This document shows, piece by piece, positions 16,665-24,436 of a stretch of DNA of 64,000 nucleotides. The DNA lies in contig NZ_BMNB01000005.1 of assembly GCF_014646235.1 (NCBI RefSeq), positions 62,001 through 126,000 on the forward strand, given 5' to 3'. How positions within the stretch are numbered: the stretch's first letter is position 1; the number at the start of each line of letters is the position of its first letter. The notes beneath the pieces were generated by a model that saw only the letters and a program-made list of their open reading frames with translations, was not told where the DNA came from and searched no databases. Both the position numbers and the translations under genes were made by a program. The DNA is from Micromonospora sonchi. Lineage in GTDB: Bacteria > Actinomycetota > Actinomycetes > Mycobacteriales > Micromonosporaceae.

Positions 16665-17665
16665 TGGCCGGATCGACTGTCGGACCGACGCGGGACGGGG
16701 ACGAGCCAGGGCGCTCGGAGGCGTCGTCCGGCTCGGCGTCGTCTGGGACGTCCTCAGGCTCGGTGCCGTCGGCGTCGTTCGGGACGTCGTCGCGTTCGGC
16801 GGCCGGGGTGGCGCCGTCCGGAGCGGCGGCCGGCTACCGGCCGTCGCGGACTCTGCCGTTCGGTGCGGAGTTCCGTCGGCAGGCGTCGCGCCGGCGTACC
16901 CAGTTGGCGCTCGGCTTCATGGCGCTGCTGCCGCTGATCATTCTGATCGCCTTCCAGTTCGGCTCCGGCGAGGAGGAGCCCGGCCGGGGCGAGTTCGGCA
17001 GCCTCGTCTCGTTCGCCACCTCGGGCGGGCTGAATTTCACCCTGTTCAGCCTCTTCGTCTCGGCCTCGTTCCTGCTGGTCGTGGTGGTGGCGCTGTTCTG
17101 CGGGGACACCGTGGCCAGCGAGGCGAGCTGGGGCAGCCTGCGCTACCTGCTGGCGATACCGGTGCCCCGGGCCCGGCTGCTGGCGATCAAACTGCTGGTC
17201 GCGCTCACCTACTCGGCGTTGGCGTTGCTGCTGCTCGCCGGCACCGCCCTGCTGATCGGCACCCTCCGGTACGGCTGGTCACCGCTGCGCAGCACCGTCG
17301 CCGCGCAACTCGAACCGGGTGAGGGGCTGCTGCGGCTGCTCGCCGTGCTCGGCTACCTGGCGGTTGTGCTGCTGGTGGTCGCCGGCCTGGCCTTCCTGCT
17401 CTCGGTGATCACGGATGCGGCGTTGGGCGCGGTGGGCGGCGCCGTGCTGCTGTGGATCCTGTCCAGCATCCTGGACCAGATCACCGCCCTCGGGGCGATC
17501 CGTTCTTTCCTGCCGACCCACTACAGCACCGCCTGGCTCGGACTGCTCTCCACGCCCGTGCAGACCGACAACATCGTCCGCGGCACCATCTCCGCGATCT
17601 CCTACGCCACCATCTTCTGGGGGCTCGCTTTCTGGCGATTCACCCGCAAAGACGTCGTCTCCTGA
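16661..17665 (+). CDS. ABC transporter permease partnered with the fusion ATPase
   Basis: The protein has 334 residues. The first 65 are Ser/Gly-rich and cytoplasmic. About six membrane helices follow (for example LGFMALLPLIILIAFQFG, FLLVVVVALFCG, LVALTYSALALLLLAGTALL), in the ABC-2 pattern. ATG 16661 overlaps the TGA of the hydrolase-ATPase gene (ATGATG), so the two are translationally coupled and form one exporter. The Ser-rich N-terminus is encoded by a low-complexity stretch at about 16700-16810. Confidence 0.85.
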   Translation: MMAGSTVGPTRDGDEPGRSEASSGSASSGTSSGSVPSASFGTSSRSAAGVAPSGAAAGYRPSRTLPFGAEFRRQASRRRTQLALGFMALLPLIILIAFQFGSGEEEPGRGEFGSLVSFATSGGLNFTLFSLFVSASFLLVVVVALFCGDTVASEASWGSLRYLLAIPVPRARLLAIKLLVALTYSALALLLLAGTALLIGTLRYGWSPLRSTVAAQLEPGEGLLRLLAVLGYLAVVLLVVAGLAFLLSVITDAALGAVGGAVLLWILSSILDQITALGAIRSFLPTHYSTAWLGLLSTPVQTDNIVRGTISAISYATIFWGLAFWRFTRKDVVS

Positions 17666-17743
17666 CCACCCCTCGCCGAGCGGCTCGAGCAGTGGATCTT
17701 GGACCGCGAGCGCCTCTGTTGTAGGGGCGCTTACGCGAGGGCG

Positions 17744-17989
17744 CTTTTTCCAGGCGCTGACGCCGATGCGGTCGGTGTTGCCCAGGTCGATCGATCCCTG
17801 CATGCCGATGTCCTGCGTGGGCTGGCCCGTCGCCGGGGCGACCTCCACCCGCTCCGCGTTGGTCGCGACCACGGTCGGGTCGTCGACCAGGTTGCGCCAG
17901 AGCACGGCCGCGCCCGCCGCCTCGCCCGGAGCCAGCACCAGCGGCCGGGGCGGATCGTCGAAGCCCGAGGTGATCTCCTTCGCCCCGCC
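17744..17989 (-). pseudogene. C-terminal fragment of a DUF4232-like protein
   Basis: On the minus strand this stretch reads GGAKEITSGFDDPPRPLVLAPGE-like sequence, then AAGAAVLWRNLVDDPTVVAT and PIDL-type SIDLGNTDRIGVSAW. This resembles the C-terminal beta-sandwich half of DUF4232 extracellular proteins. No signal peptide or N-terminal half is present, and the frame runs on beyond the domain end, antisense to the permease. It looks like a truncated relic. Family assignment is by recall of the motif and could be wrong. Confidence 0.4.
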
Positions 17990-18061
17990 TCTGATCGGCC
18001 ATGGTGACGGCTGTTGCCCTGGTAGAGCGGATTTCGGAACTTCCAGGCGGTACCATGGGCG

Positions 18062-18075
18062 TGGGAGCGTTCCCA
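18062..18075. promoter_or_regulatory. LacI/CebR-like operator palindrome
   Basis: TGGGAGCGTTCCCA differs at one base from TGGGAGCGCTCCCA, the known actinobacterial CebR-type operator used for cello-oligosaccharide genes. It lies 81 bases before doxX and beyond the DUF4232-like relic. No sugar-utilisation gene is adjacent, so its target is uncertain. Confidence 0.5.
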
Positions 18076-18155
18076 AAGAAAGAGATTGCATCGACAACTA
18101 TCGATGAGTGTCGCATTCTGGGTACCCACCACCCATCTCCACTGGAGGTATCGGA

Positions 18156-18605
18156 ATGCGTACTGACCGGTTCGGCGGGCCGGCACTTTCCCTGTTCCGC
18201 ATGGTCATCGGCCTGCTCTTCCTCTGCCACGGCCTGGCATCCCTGTTCGGCGTCTTCGGCGGCAACCGCGGTAGCGGCGAGCCGGTCCCGCTCGGGCAGT
18301 GGCCCGGCTGGTGGGCCGCCCTGATCCAGGCGCTCTGCGGCGCACTGGTGCTCGTCGGGCTGTTCACCCGACCCGCCGCGCTACTGGCCTCGGGTTCGAT
18401 GGCGTACGCGTACTTCGTGATCCACCAGCCCGAGGCGCTCCTGCCGCTCAGTAACCACGGCGAGCTGTCCGTGTTGTTCTGCTGGTCGTTCTTCCTGGTT
18501 GCGATGCTCGGCCCGGGGCGCTGGGCGCTGGACTCCCTGCTCTGGCAGGGAACCGCTGACGCGGTGGAACTCGGCACGGACGATCGGCGATCCGTGCCGG
18601 CCTGA
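18156..18605 (+). CDS. DoxX family membrane protein
   Basis: The protein has 149 residues with four membrane helices. The DoxX pattern is clear: LSLFRMVIGLLFLCHGLASLFG, then ALIQALCGALVLVGLFTRPAALLASGSMA-like helices, HQPEALLPLSNHGE and a last helix LFCWSFFLVAMLGPG. DoxX proteins are small inner-membrane oxidoreductase-associated proteins, sometimes acting with superoxide dismutase and thiol systems. ATG 18156 is set by GGAGG seven bases upstream. Confidence 0.88.
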   Translation: MRTDRFGGPALSLFRMVIGLLFLCHGLASLFGVFGGNRGSGEPVPLGQWPGWWAALIQALCGALVLVGLFTRPAALLASGSMAYAYFVIHQPEALLPLSNHGELSVLFCWSFFLVAMLGPGRWALDSLLWQGTADAVELGTDDRRSVPA

Positions 18606-18613
18606 CGGCGGCT

Positions 18614-18649
18614 CTCAGCGGCACCGGGGCACGTGACGGTGCCGCTGAG
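18614..18649. terminator. Terminator hairpin after doxX
   Basis: A perfect 13-bp inverted repeat (CTCAGCGGCACCG at 18614-18626, partner 18637-18649) with a 10-base loop, starting eight bases after the doxX stop. Confidence 0.75.
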
Positions 18650-18724
18650 GAATCGCTCACAGGCTGGGATTGACAGGCGACGAGCGCCGCCGGATTGCCT
18701 AGACTCGGCGACACAACTGCATAC

Positions 18725-18856
18725 CTCATCCAGAGGGGCTGAGGGATACGGCCCGACGACGCCCCGGCAACCACCCCGCGCGCTCACCGTTGAGCGTACG
18801 GCGGGGCAGGTGCCAATTCCGTCCCCGCCGCACGGTGCGATGCGGGGAAAGATGAG
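18725..18856 (+). ncRNA. SAM-I (S-box) riboswitch upstream of thrC
   Basis: All core elements are present in order: P1 5' strand CTCATC (18725-18730), AGAGGGGCTGAGGGA, GGCCCGACGACG, CCCCGGCAACC, a P3 arm, AGGTGCCAATTCC, a P4 stem of CCCCGC/GCGGGG, then GAAAGATGAG whose GATGAG (18851-18856) closes P1. The thrC Shine-Dalgarno AGAGGA (18855-18860) overlaps the 3' side of P1, so SAM binding probably blocks translation of thrC directly; no terminator separates them. Confidence 0.92.
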
Positions 18857-18867
18857 AGGACCTCGAC

Positions 18868-20154
18868 ATGACGTCGACGCTCGCCGCTCCCGGTATCGGC
18901 ACCACCGCCAGCCCCGCCCGTGCCCTGGTCTGCCGCGCCTGTTCGGCCCGCTACCCGCTTGTTGCCCAGCACGCCTGTTACGAGTGTTTCGGTCCGCTCG
19001 AGGTCGACTACGACCTCTCCGCGCTCGCCACCGTCACCCGTGAGCAGATCGAGGCCGGCCCCCGCAACATCTGGCGGTACGCCGCCCTGCTGCCCGCCGG
19101 TCAGGACCCGGCCACCCGGGTCACCCTGGACCCCGGCTTCACTCCGCTGGTAGCCGCCGACCGGCTCGCGGCCGAGCTGGGCCTCACCGCTCCGCTCTGG
19201 GTCAAGGACGACAGCGCCAACCCGACCCACTCGTTCAAGGACCGGGTGGTGTCGGTGGCGCTGACCGCCGCTCGTACGCTCGGCTTCTCCCGGTTTGCCT
19301 GCGCCTCCACCGGCAACCTGGCCAACTCGGTCGCCGCACACGCCGCCCGGGTGGGTGCTCCGTCGGTGGTTTTCATCCCCAGCGACCTGGAGCAGGGCAA
19401 GGTGGTGACCACCGCGGTCTACGGCGGCGACCTGGTGACGATCGACGGTTCGTACGACGACGTGAACCGGCTCTGTGGCGAGCTGGTGGAGACCGACGAG
19501 TTCGAGGACACCGCTTTCGTCAACGTCAACGTCCGGCCGTACTACGCGGAGGGCTCGAAGACGCTCGGCTACGAGGTGGCCGAGCAGCTCGGCTGGCGCA
19601 TCCCGGCCCAGGTTGTCATCCCGATGGCCTCGGGTGAGCTGCTCACCAAGATCGACAAGGCGTTCAGCGAACTGGTCGAGATCGGGCTGGTCGAGGCGCC
19701 GGCCGGCGGCTGGAGGGTCTTCGGGGCGCAGTCGGCCGGCTGCAACCCGATCGCCACCGCCCTGCATGCGGGCAGCGACATCATCACCCCGGTCAAGCCC
19801 ACCGGGATCGCGAAGTCGCTCAACATCGGGGACCCGGCCGCCGGGGTGTACGCCCTGGAGGCGGTCCGCCGCACCGACGGTTGGATGGAGTACGCCGACG
19901 ACGACGAGATCCGCGCCGGGGTGCGGCTGCTGTCGCGTACCACCGGGATCTTCGCGGAGACGGCGGGTGGGGTGACCGTGGCGGTCCTGCGCAAGCTGGT
20001 CGAGTCCGGCAAGCTGGACCCGACCGCCGAGACCGTGGTGTTCAACACCGGCGAAGGCCTCAAGACCCTCGACGCGGTCGCCGGCCAGGTCGGCCCGACC
20101 CATCGGATCAAGCCCTCTCTGCGCGCGGCGCGCGACGCCGGCCTGCTCGGCTGA
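18868..20154 (+). CDS. thrC: Threonine synthase
   Basis: The protein has 428 residues. Threonine synthase converts O-phosphohomoserine to threonine with pyridoxal phosphate. The PLP lysine is in NPTHSFKDRVVSVA (Lys124), with ASTGNLANSVAAHA as the phosphate/cofactor loop nearby. An N-terminal zinc-ribbon-like segment has Cys22, Cys25, Cys37 and Cys40. The length and order match the bacterial thrC class. ATG 18868 lies eight bases after AGAGGA, inside the SAM riboswitch output region. The substrate sits at the threonine/methionine branch point, which explains why SAM might govern it. Confidence 0.93.
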   Translation: MTSTLAAPGIGTTASPARALVCRACSARYPLVAQHACYECFGPLEVDYDLSALATVTREQIEAGPRNIWRYAALLPAGQDPATRVTLDPGFTPLVAADRLAAELGLTAPLWVKDDSANPTHSFKDRVVSVALTAARTLGFSRFACASTGNLANSVAAHAARVGAPSVVFIPSDLEQGKVVTTAVYGGDLVTIDGSYDDVNRLCGELVETDEFEDTAFVNVNVRPYYAEGSKTLGYEVAEQLGWRIPAQVVIPMASGELLTKIDKAFSELVEIGLVEAPAGGWRVFGAQSAGCNPIATALHAGSDIITPVKPTGIAKSLNIGDPAAGVYALEAVRRTDGWMEYADDDEIRAGVRLLSRTTGIFAETAGGVTVAVLRKLVESGKLDPTAETVVFNTGEGLKTLDAVAGQVGPTHRIKPSLRAARDAGLLG

Positions 20155-20165
20155 CCCGCCCCCCT

Positions 20166-20219
20166 GTTAATAAGGGGCCCTTCCTCTACATGAGGCGTTA
20201 ATAAGGGGCCCTTCCTTAC
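20166..20219 (+). repeat. 54-bp paired GGGGCCC repeat (copy A)
   Basis: Two 20-bp units GTTAATAAGGGGCCCTTCCT at 20166-20185 and 20197-20216 are separated by CTACATGAGGC and closed by TAC. Each unit has an internal AAGGGGCCCTT palindrome. It lies 11 bases after the thrC stop and may also act as its terminator. Confidence 0.95.
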
Positions 20220-20246
20220 CTTTCTGTGAAACACGGCGACCGGGAC

Positions 20247-20276
20247 TTGACGGCAGGAAGCGGACGGCGCAAAATG
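20247..20276 (+). promoter_or_regulatory. Candidate promoter of the structured RNA
   Basis: TTGACG (20247-20252) and AAAATG (20271-20276) are 18 bases apart, giving a likely start near 20283, immediately before the paired RNA region. The -10 match is imperfect. Confidence 0.4.
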
Positions 20277-20282
20277 CTCCGT

Positions 20283-20400
20283 GCGGGAGGGCGTTTCGCC
20301 GGAGACTTTTAGTCTGTACGACCCAACGCCGGAGGCGTTGTGCGATCGACCCTCCCGACCAACCTCCGAACGGGCCAGCGGAAATTCGCTGGCCCGTTCG
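20283..20400 (+). ncRNA. Candidate structured RNA (sRNA or riboswitch)
   Basis: An outer 8-bp stem CGGGAGGG/CCCTCCCG (20284-20291 with 20350-20357) encloses two perfect hairpins: AGACT-TTT-AGTCT (20303-20315) and CAACGCC-GGA-GGCGTTG (20324-20340). A strong terminator hairpin follows (20367-20400). A promoter-like pair precedes it. The next start codon is at 20426, so it may be a free sRNA or a transcription-attenuating leader of the acetyltransferase gene. I do not recognise it as a known family. Confidence 0.6.
20367..20400. terminator. 14-bp perfect hairpin terminator
   Basis: CGAACGGGCCAGCG (20367-20380) pairs perfectly with 20387-20400 around GAAATT. It sits 25 bases before the acetyltransferase start codon. 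Confidence 0.75.
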
Positions 20401-20425
20401 TCTGTCGTCGCGCGACGCTGGCGGC

Positions 20426-21436
20426 ATGACCATCACCATCACCCCTTTCGAGGCCGCCGACGAGTCGGCCATCGAGCAGGCATACCAGATCGGTGTGGCG
20501 CAGGTGGCCGCCGATCTGCCGGACTTTCCGCCCTTCTGCCGTCGGCGGTTCATCGCCCGGGTCCGCCATCCGATGCCGGGCAGTGAATCGATCTACCTGC
20601 TGGCTCAGATCGACGGCGAGCCCGCCGGCTTCCTCGTGCTCGACCTGCCGCAGCTGGACAACACCGAGAACGCCGCTGCCGAGCCGGTGGTGCATCCGGC
20701 GTACCGGCGCCGGGGCGTGGGCCGGGCGCTGTACGAACACGGCGTCGGCGTGCTGCGCGAGCGCGGACGCAAAAGGGTGAGCGGGATGAGCCAGGCGCAC
20801 GCACCCGACCGTCCGTCGCCGGGCAGCGCGTTCGCAACCGGCCTCGGTGCGGTCGACGCCCTGCCCGACGTGCGGCGGCGCCTCGACACCGCCGACCTCG
20901 ACCAGGCGGAGCTGGACTCACTGCTGGCCGCCGCCCGAGCCCGATCGGCCGGTTACGAGGTGCTGTTCTGGCGCGGGCGCACGCCGGACGAGTTGATCGC
21001 CGACGTGGCGTACCTCGAGGGCCGGCTCCTCATTGACGCACCAATGGGTGACCTGGCGTGGGAGCCCGAGCAGATCGACGCCGAGCGGCTGCGCGGCATG
21101 GAGTTGGCGCTGGACGCCCGTGGCCGACGGCGCTACCACGTCGGTGTCCGGCACGAGGCGTCCGGCCGGCTGGTCGCGTGGACCCTGCTGGACGTCTCTG
21201 CGTCCGCGGACTGGCACGCGTACCAGCAGATCACCATCGTGGATCCCGATCACCGGGGGCACCGGCTCGGGCTGCTCGCCAAGATCGAGAATCTGCGGCA
21301 CCTGCTCGCCCACGAGCCGGCCGTCCGGGCGATCGACACCTTCAACGCGGCGAGCAACGACCACATGATCGCGATCAACGAGCAGCTCGGATTCCGGGTG
21401 CTCGACCGGTGGAGCAACTGGCAGCTGACGATCTGA
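20426..21436 (+). CDS. Two-domain GNAT acetyltransferase, MshD-like
   Basis: The protein has 336 residues with two tandem GNAT folds. The first has EPVVHPAYRRRGVGRALYEHG (about 90-110). The second has QITIVDPDHRGHRLGLLAKI (about 265-285) and ends with the aromatic YN-type motif (DTFNAASNDHMIAINEQLGF). The architecture matches mycothiol-synthase-like proteins and antibiotic-tailoring GNATs, but true mshD is elsewhere in this window (46.6-47.6 kb). Substrate unknown. The gene follows the candidate structured RNA and terminator, which may control it. Confidence 0.82.
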   Translation: MTITITPFEAADESAIEQAYQIGVAQVAADLPDFPPFCRRRFIARVRHPMPGSESIYLLAQIDGEPAGFLVLDLPQLDNTENAAAEPVVHPAYRRRGVGRALYEHGVGVLRERGRKRVSGMSQAHAPDRPSPGSAFATGLGAVDALPDVRRRLDTADLDQAELDSLLAAARARSAGYEVLFWRGRTPDELIADVAYLEGRLLIDAPMGDLAWEPEQIDAERLRGMELALDARGRRRYHVGVRHEASGRLVAWTLLDVSASADWHAYQQITIVDPDHRGHRLGLLAKIENLRHLLAHEPAVRAIDTFNAASNDHMIAINEQLGFRVLDRWSNWQLTI

Positions 21437-21476
21437 GTTGTGACACGCCTCTACTGATTGCGAGGGTTTCTGTTGC

Positions 21477-23162
21477 ATGATGGCGGGCATGACGGACACC
21501 CCGCACCCCCTGTACGACAGGCACGCCGAGACCCTCAACCGAGCGCTGACCGCGATCACGGAACGGGGATACTGGTCCGCCTACCCGGAATCACCCAGCC
21601 CCCGGGTGTACGGCGAGACCGCCGCCGCCGACGGTAAGGCCGCCTTCGAGGCGTACCTGGGCGGAGACTTCCCGCTCGACCAACCGGCCGACGGCGAGCG
21701 GGTCGCCACCGAGGCCAGCCCGTTCGGCGTCGCGCTGAACGTCCGCTACCCGCACGCCACCGCCGACCAGCTCGTCGCCGCCGCGTCCGCGGCGCTGCCG
21801 GCCTGGCGCGACGCCGGCCCGCAGACCCGGGTGGGGGTCTGCCTGGAGATCCTCGCCCGGCTGCACAAGAACGTGTTCGAGCTGGCGAACGCGGTGCAGT
21901 TCACCAGCGGCCAGGCGTTCGTGATGGCCTTCCAGGCCGGCGGCGCGCACGCGCTCGATCGCGCCCTGGAGGCGCTGGCCTACTCCTACGCGGAGATGAC
22001 CCGGCACCCGGAGACGGCGAGCTGGGAGAAGGCCGCCGGCAAGGGCGACCCGCTGCGGATGACCAAGACCTTCCACGTGGTGCCCCGAGGCGTCGCCCTG
22101 GTCGTCGCCTGCAACACCTTCCCGACCTGGAACTCGTACCCGGGCCTGTTCGCCTCGCTGGTCACCGGCAACCCGGTGGTGGTCAAGCCGCACCCGCGGG
22201 CCGTGCTCCCGCTGGCGATCACCGTGCGCTACGCCCGGGAGGTGCTGGCCGAGGCCGGCTTCGACCCGAACCTGGTGCTGCTCGCCCCCGAGGCCCCCGG
22301 CGAGAGGCTGGCCTCGGCCCTGGCCCTGCACCCGGCTGTGAAGATCGTCGATTTCACCGGTTCCACCGAGTACGGCGACTGGCTGGAGGCCAACGCCCGG
22401 CAGGCAACGGTCTACACCGAGAAGGCCGGGCTGAACACGGTGGTCGTCGACTCCACCGACGACTTCGCCGGAATGTGCCGCAACCTGGGCTTCACGCTCG
22501 CGCTCTACAGCGGGCAGATGTGCACCACCTCGCAGAACATCCTCATCCCCCGCGACGGGATCGACACCGACCAGGGGCGCAAGAGCTTCGACGAGGTGGC
22601 CGCCGGGATCGCCGGGGTGGTCGGCAAGCTCACCGCCGACCCGGCCCGCGGCGTCGAGCTGACCGGCGCGATCGTCAACGACGGGGTGCTGGAGCGCCTG
22701 GACGAGGTCAGCAAGGTCGGCGAGCCGGTCCTGGAGTCGCGTACCGTCGAGCACCCGGTCTTCCCCGACGCCGTGGTGCGTACGCCGACCATCGTCAAGC
22801 TGGACGCCGACGACACCGCGACCTACGCGCGGGAGTGGTTCGGTCCGATCTCCTTCGCCATCGCCACCGACTTTACCGCGCACAGCCTGGAGATCCTGCG
22901 CGCGACGGTGGGGGAGAAGGGTGCGCTGACGGCGGCGGTCTACTCCACCGACGCAGCGGTGCTGGACGCCGCCGAGAATGTCGCGATCGAGGTCGGGGTG
23001 CACCTGTCGGCCAATCTCACCGGCGGGGTCTTCGTGAACCAGTCGGCGGCCTTCTCCGACTTCCACGGCAGCGGAGCGAACGCGGCGGCGAACGCGGCGC
23101 TGACCGACGGGGCGTATGTGGCCAACCGGTTCCGGATCGTGCAGAGCCGCCGGCACGTGTAG
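21477..23162 (+). CDS. paaN: Phenylacetic acid degradation protein PaaN
   Basis: The protein has 561 residues and is an aldehyde-dehydrogenase-superfamily enzyme of the stand-alone PaaN type. Features are the NAD-binding VVACNTFPTWNSYPGLFA, the GNPVVVKPHPRAVLPL loop, DFTGSTEYG, and the nucleophile in LYSGQMCTTSQN (Cys349). In phenylacetate catabolism it handles ring-cleavage aldehyde intermediates. No paaABCDE or paaF-K genes are near, so it is an orphan here. GAGGG lies ten bases before ATG 21477; ATG 21489 is an alternative start. Confidence 0.88.
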   Translation: MMAGMTDTPHPLYDRHAETLNRALTAITERGYWSAYPESPSPRVYGETAAADGKAAFEAYLGGDFPLDQPADGERVATEASPFGVALNVRYPHATADQLVAAASAALPAWRDAGPQTRVGVCLEILARLHKNVFELANAVQFTSGQAFVMAFQAGGAHALDRALEALAYSYAEMTRHPETASWEKAAGKGDPLRMTKTFHVVPRGVALVVACNTFPTWNSYPGLFASLVTGNPVVVKPHPRAVLPLAITVRYAREVLAEAGFDPNLVLLAPEAPGERLASALALHPAVKIVDFTGSTEYGDWLEANARQATVYTEKAGLNTVVVDSTDDFAGMCRNLGFTLALYSGQMCTTSQNILIPRDGIDTDQGRKSFDEVAAGIAGVVGKLTADPARGVELTGAIVNDGVLERLDEVSKVGEPVLESRTVEHPVFPDAVVRTPTIVKLDADDTATYAREWFGPISFAIATDFTAHSLEILRATVGEKGALTAAVYSTDAAVLDAAENVAIEVGVHLSANLTGGVFVNQSAAFSDFHGSGANAAANAALTDGAYVANRFRIVQSRRHV

Positions 23163-23170
23163 CGGTTGCG

Positions 23171-23204
23171 CGGTGGGGGTTCCGGGGCAGCCCGACCCCC
23201 ACCG
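23171..23204. terminator. Bidirectional terminator between paaN and GNAT
   Basis: CGGTGGGGGT (23171-23180) and ACCCCCACCG (23195-23204) form a perfect 10-bp stem with a 14-base loop between two convergent genes. Confidence 0.7.
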
Positions 23205-23211
23205 GGCCGTG

Positions 23212-23742
23212 TCACGCGCGGCGGCGCATCTGGAGTTCGCGGAGGGTGGGGACGGTGGGGTGCGGGACGCGTACCCCGGTGTCGGTGAAGCCCAACCGCC
23301 GGTAGGCCCGGTAGGCGCGGTCGTTGCCCACCACCACTTCGAGCATCAGCTCGTCCCGCCGGCACTCCCGCGACCAGGCGGCTGCCGCCGCGACCAGGTC
23401 CGCGAGCAGACCGCCGCCCCGCCAGGCCGGAGTGACGTAGACCGCGTAGAGCACCGTCACCCCGGGCTCGGTGGGGTGGGCCATCCCACCGACCTGGCCG
23501 ACCAGTCGGTCACCCGGGTCCGCGATGAACTGCGCGTTGACCGCGCCGGTCGAGACCTGGGCGATCCGGGCGGCGTACTCGGCGTGCGGGCGGGCCGCCG
23601 CCTCGGCGAGCGTTTCCAGGAAGGCCAGGGGAGCGTCGGCGAGCATCTCCAGCCGCAGCGCGCGCATCCGGCCGGCGTCGGTGGGCCGGACCCGCCGGAT
23701 CTCCGCGAGTCGCCGGCCCGTTGTGTCCGCCACGGTGGTCAT
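23212..23742 (-). CDS. GNAT family N-acetyltransferase
   Basis: The protein has 176 residues. A GNAT core is seen as YAVYVTPAWRGGGLLADLVAAA (motif A), ELMLEVVVGNDRAYRAYRRLGF (motif B) and the final strand GVRVPHPTVP. The length is normal for a RimI/YobR-like single-domain enzyme. ATG 23742 has a TAGGAA box seven bases upstream rather than a clear ribosome-binding site, so it may be leaderless. Substrate unknown. Confidence 0.85.
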   Translation of the reverse strand: MTTVADTTGRRLAEIRRVRPTDAGRMRALRLEMLADAPLAFLETLAEAAARPHAEYAARIAQVSTGAVNAQFIADPGDRLVGQVGGMAHPTEPGVTVLYAVYVTPAWRGGGLLADLVAAAAAWSRECRRDELMLEVVVGNDRAYRAYRRLGFTDTGVRVPHPTVPTLRELQMRRRA

Positions 23743-23848
23743 GCCGGCATTCCTACCACAATGACGTACGACGAAGTCTCGGAATTGCCGTGGCAGGGTG
23801 ATCCTCCGCAGGGTGAATCAGCCAGCCGCAACCAGGGAGTCCGTGTTG

Positions 23849-24198
23849 ATGAGGCCCAGTGACCGGTGGAAGCAACTGCTCGACCAACGACTCGCCGAGG
23901 CGGTCACCGTGCTCGGTCGAACGCCGGGCGTCCACGGATTCATCGTCGGTGGCAGCGTGGGCCGTGGTGAGCCCTGGCCATGTCCGACGTGGTCGCGGCC
24001 GGCCCCGAGTACGCCGTCACCCGGATGGCCGACCGGCGCTGGTTCCACGGCCTGGACAAAGCGTACGGCGGACACGCCGCCAGCCCCGATGGCGAACTGG
24101 GCGAGGCGTTCGCCGCTTGGACGGCCGAAGTCCGGTGCCACCCCGCCGTCGTCGCTCATCTTGCCGAGTTGCGCGCTCTGATCAGGCAGTTTGGATGA
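23849..24198 (+). pseudogene. Nucleotidyltransferase-domain gene, frameshifted and shortened
   Basis: From ATG 23849 (AGGGAG nine bases upstream) the frame reads RPSDRWKQLLDQRLAEAV and GVHGFIVGGSVGRGEPWP, the start of a MNT-type nucleotidyltransferase whose GGSVGRGE loop binds nucleotide. At about 23982 the expected continuation SDVV... is found one frame over and continues VAAGPEYAVTRMADRRWFHG to a stop at 24198. The metal-binding Asp-x-Asp region and much of the middle are missing; the whole is about 117 codons. One frameshift plus an internal deletion make it non-functional. Confidence 0.65.
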
Positions 24199-24436
24199 TC
24201 AATATCGGGTCACGGAAGAAGGTATTCCGGCAGCCGCGATTTCCGAATCCGGAAGCGGACGCCATCGGTCGAACTATGCCCGATTTGTGGTCGTGCACGG
24301 TCGTGACTCCTCGTGTACCGTGCGATTTCGGTCACCGTTTCAGTGGTCGCCTCAGATCGCCGGGACGGTGAATTCGGGTTGCCGGCGCGCCGGTGGCCAG
24401 AGTTGGTGGAACGCCGTGCAGAGTGAGGAAAACACC

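Larger units (their letters stand above)
17666..18155. other. 490-base region between permease and doxX
   Basis: It contains no intact gene. It holds the antisense DUF4232-like fragment at 17744-17989 and the operator-like palindrome at 18062-18075. The remaining sequence shows no other feature. Confidence 0.6.

Noticed and set aside
24191..24436. N-terminal extension of the cold-shock protein
   Set aside because: The extension has no Csp homology and starts inside the nucleotidyltransferase pseudogene. GTG 24437 with GAGG gives the normal 67-residue protein.
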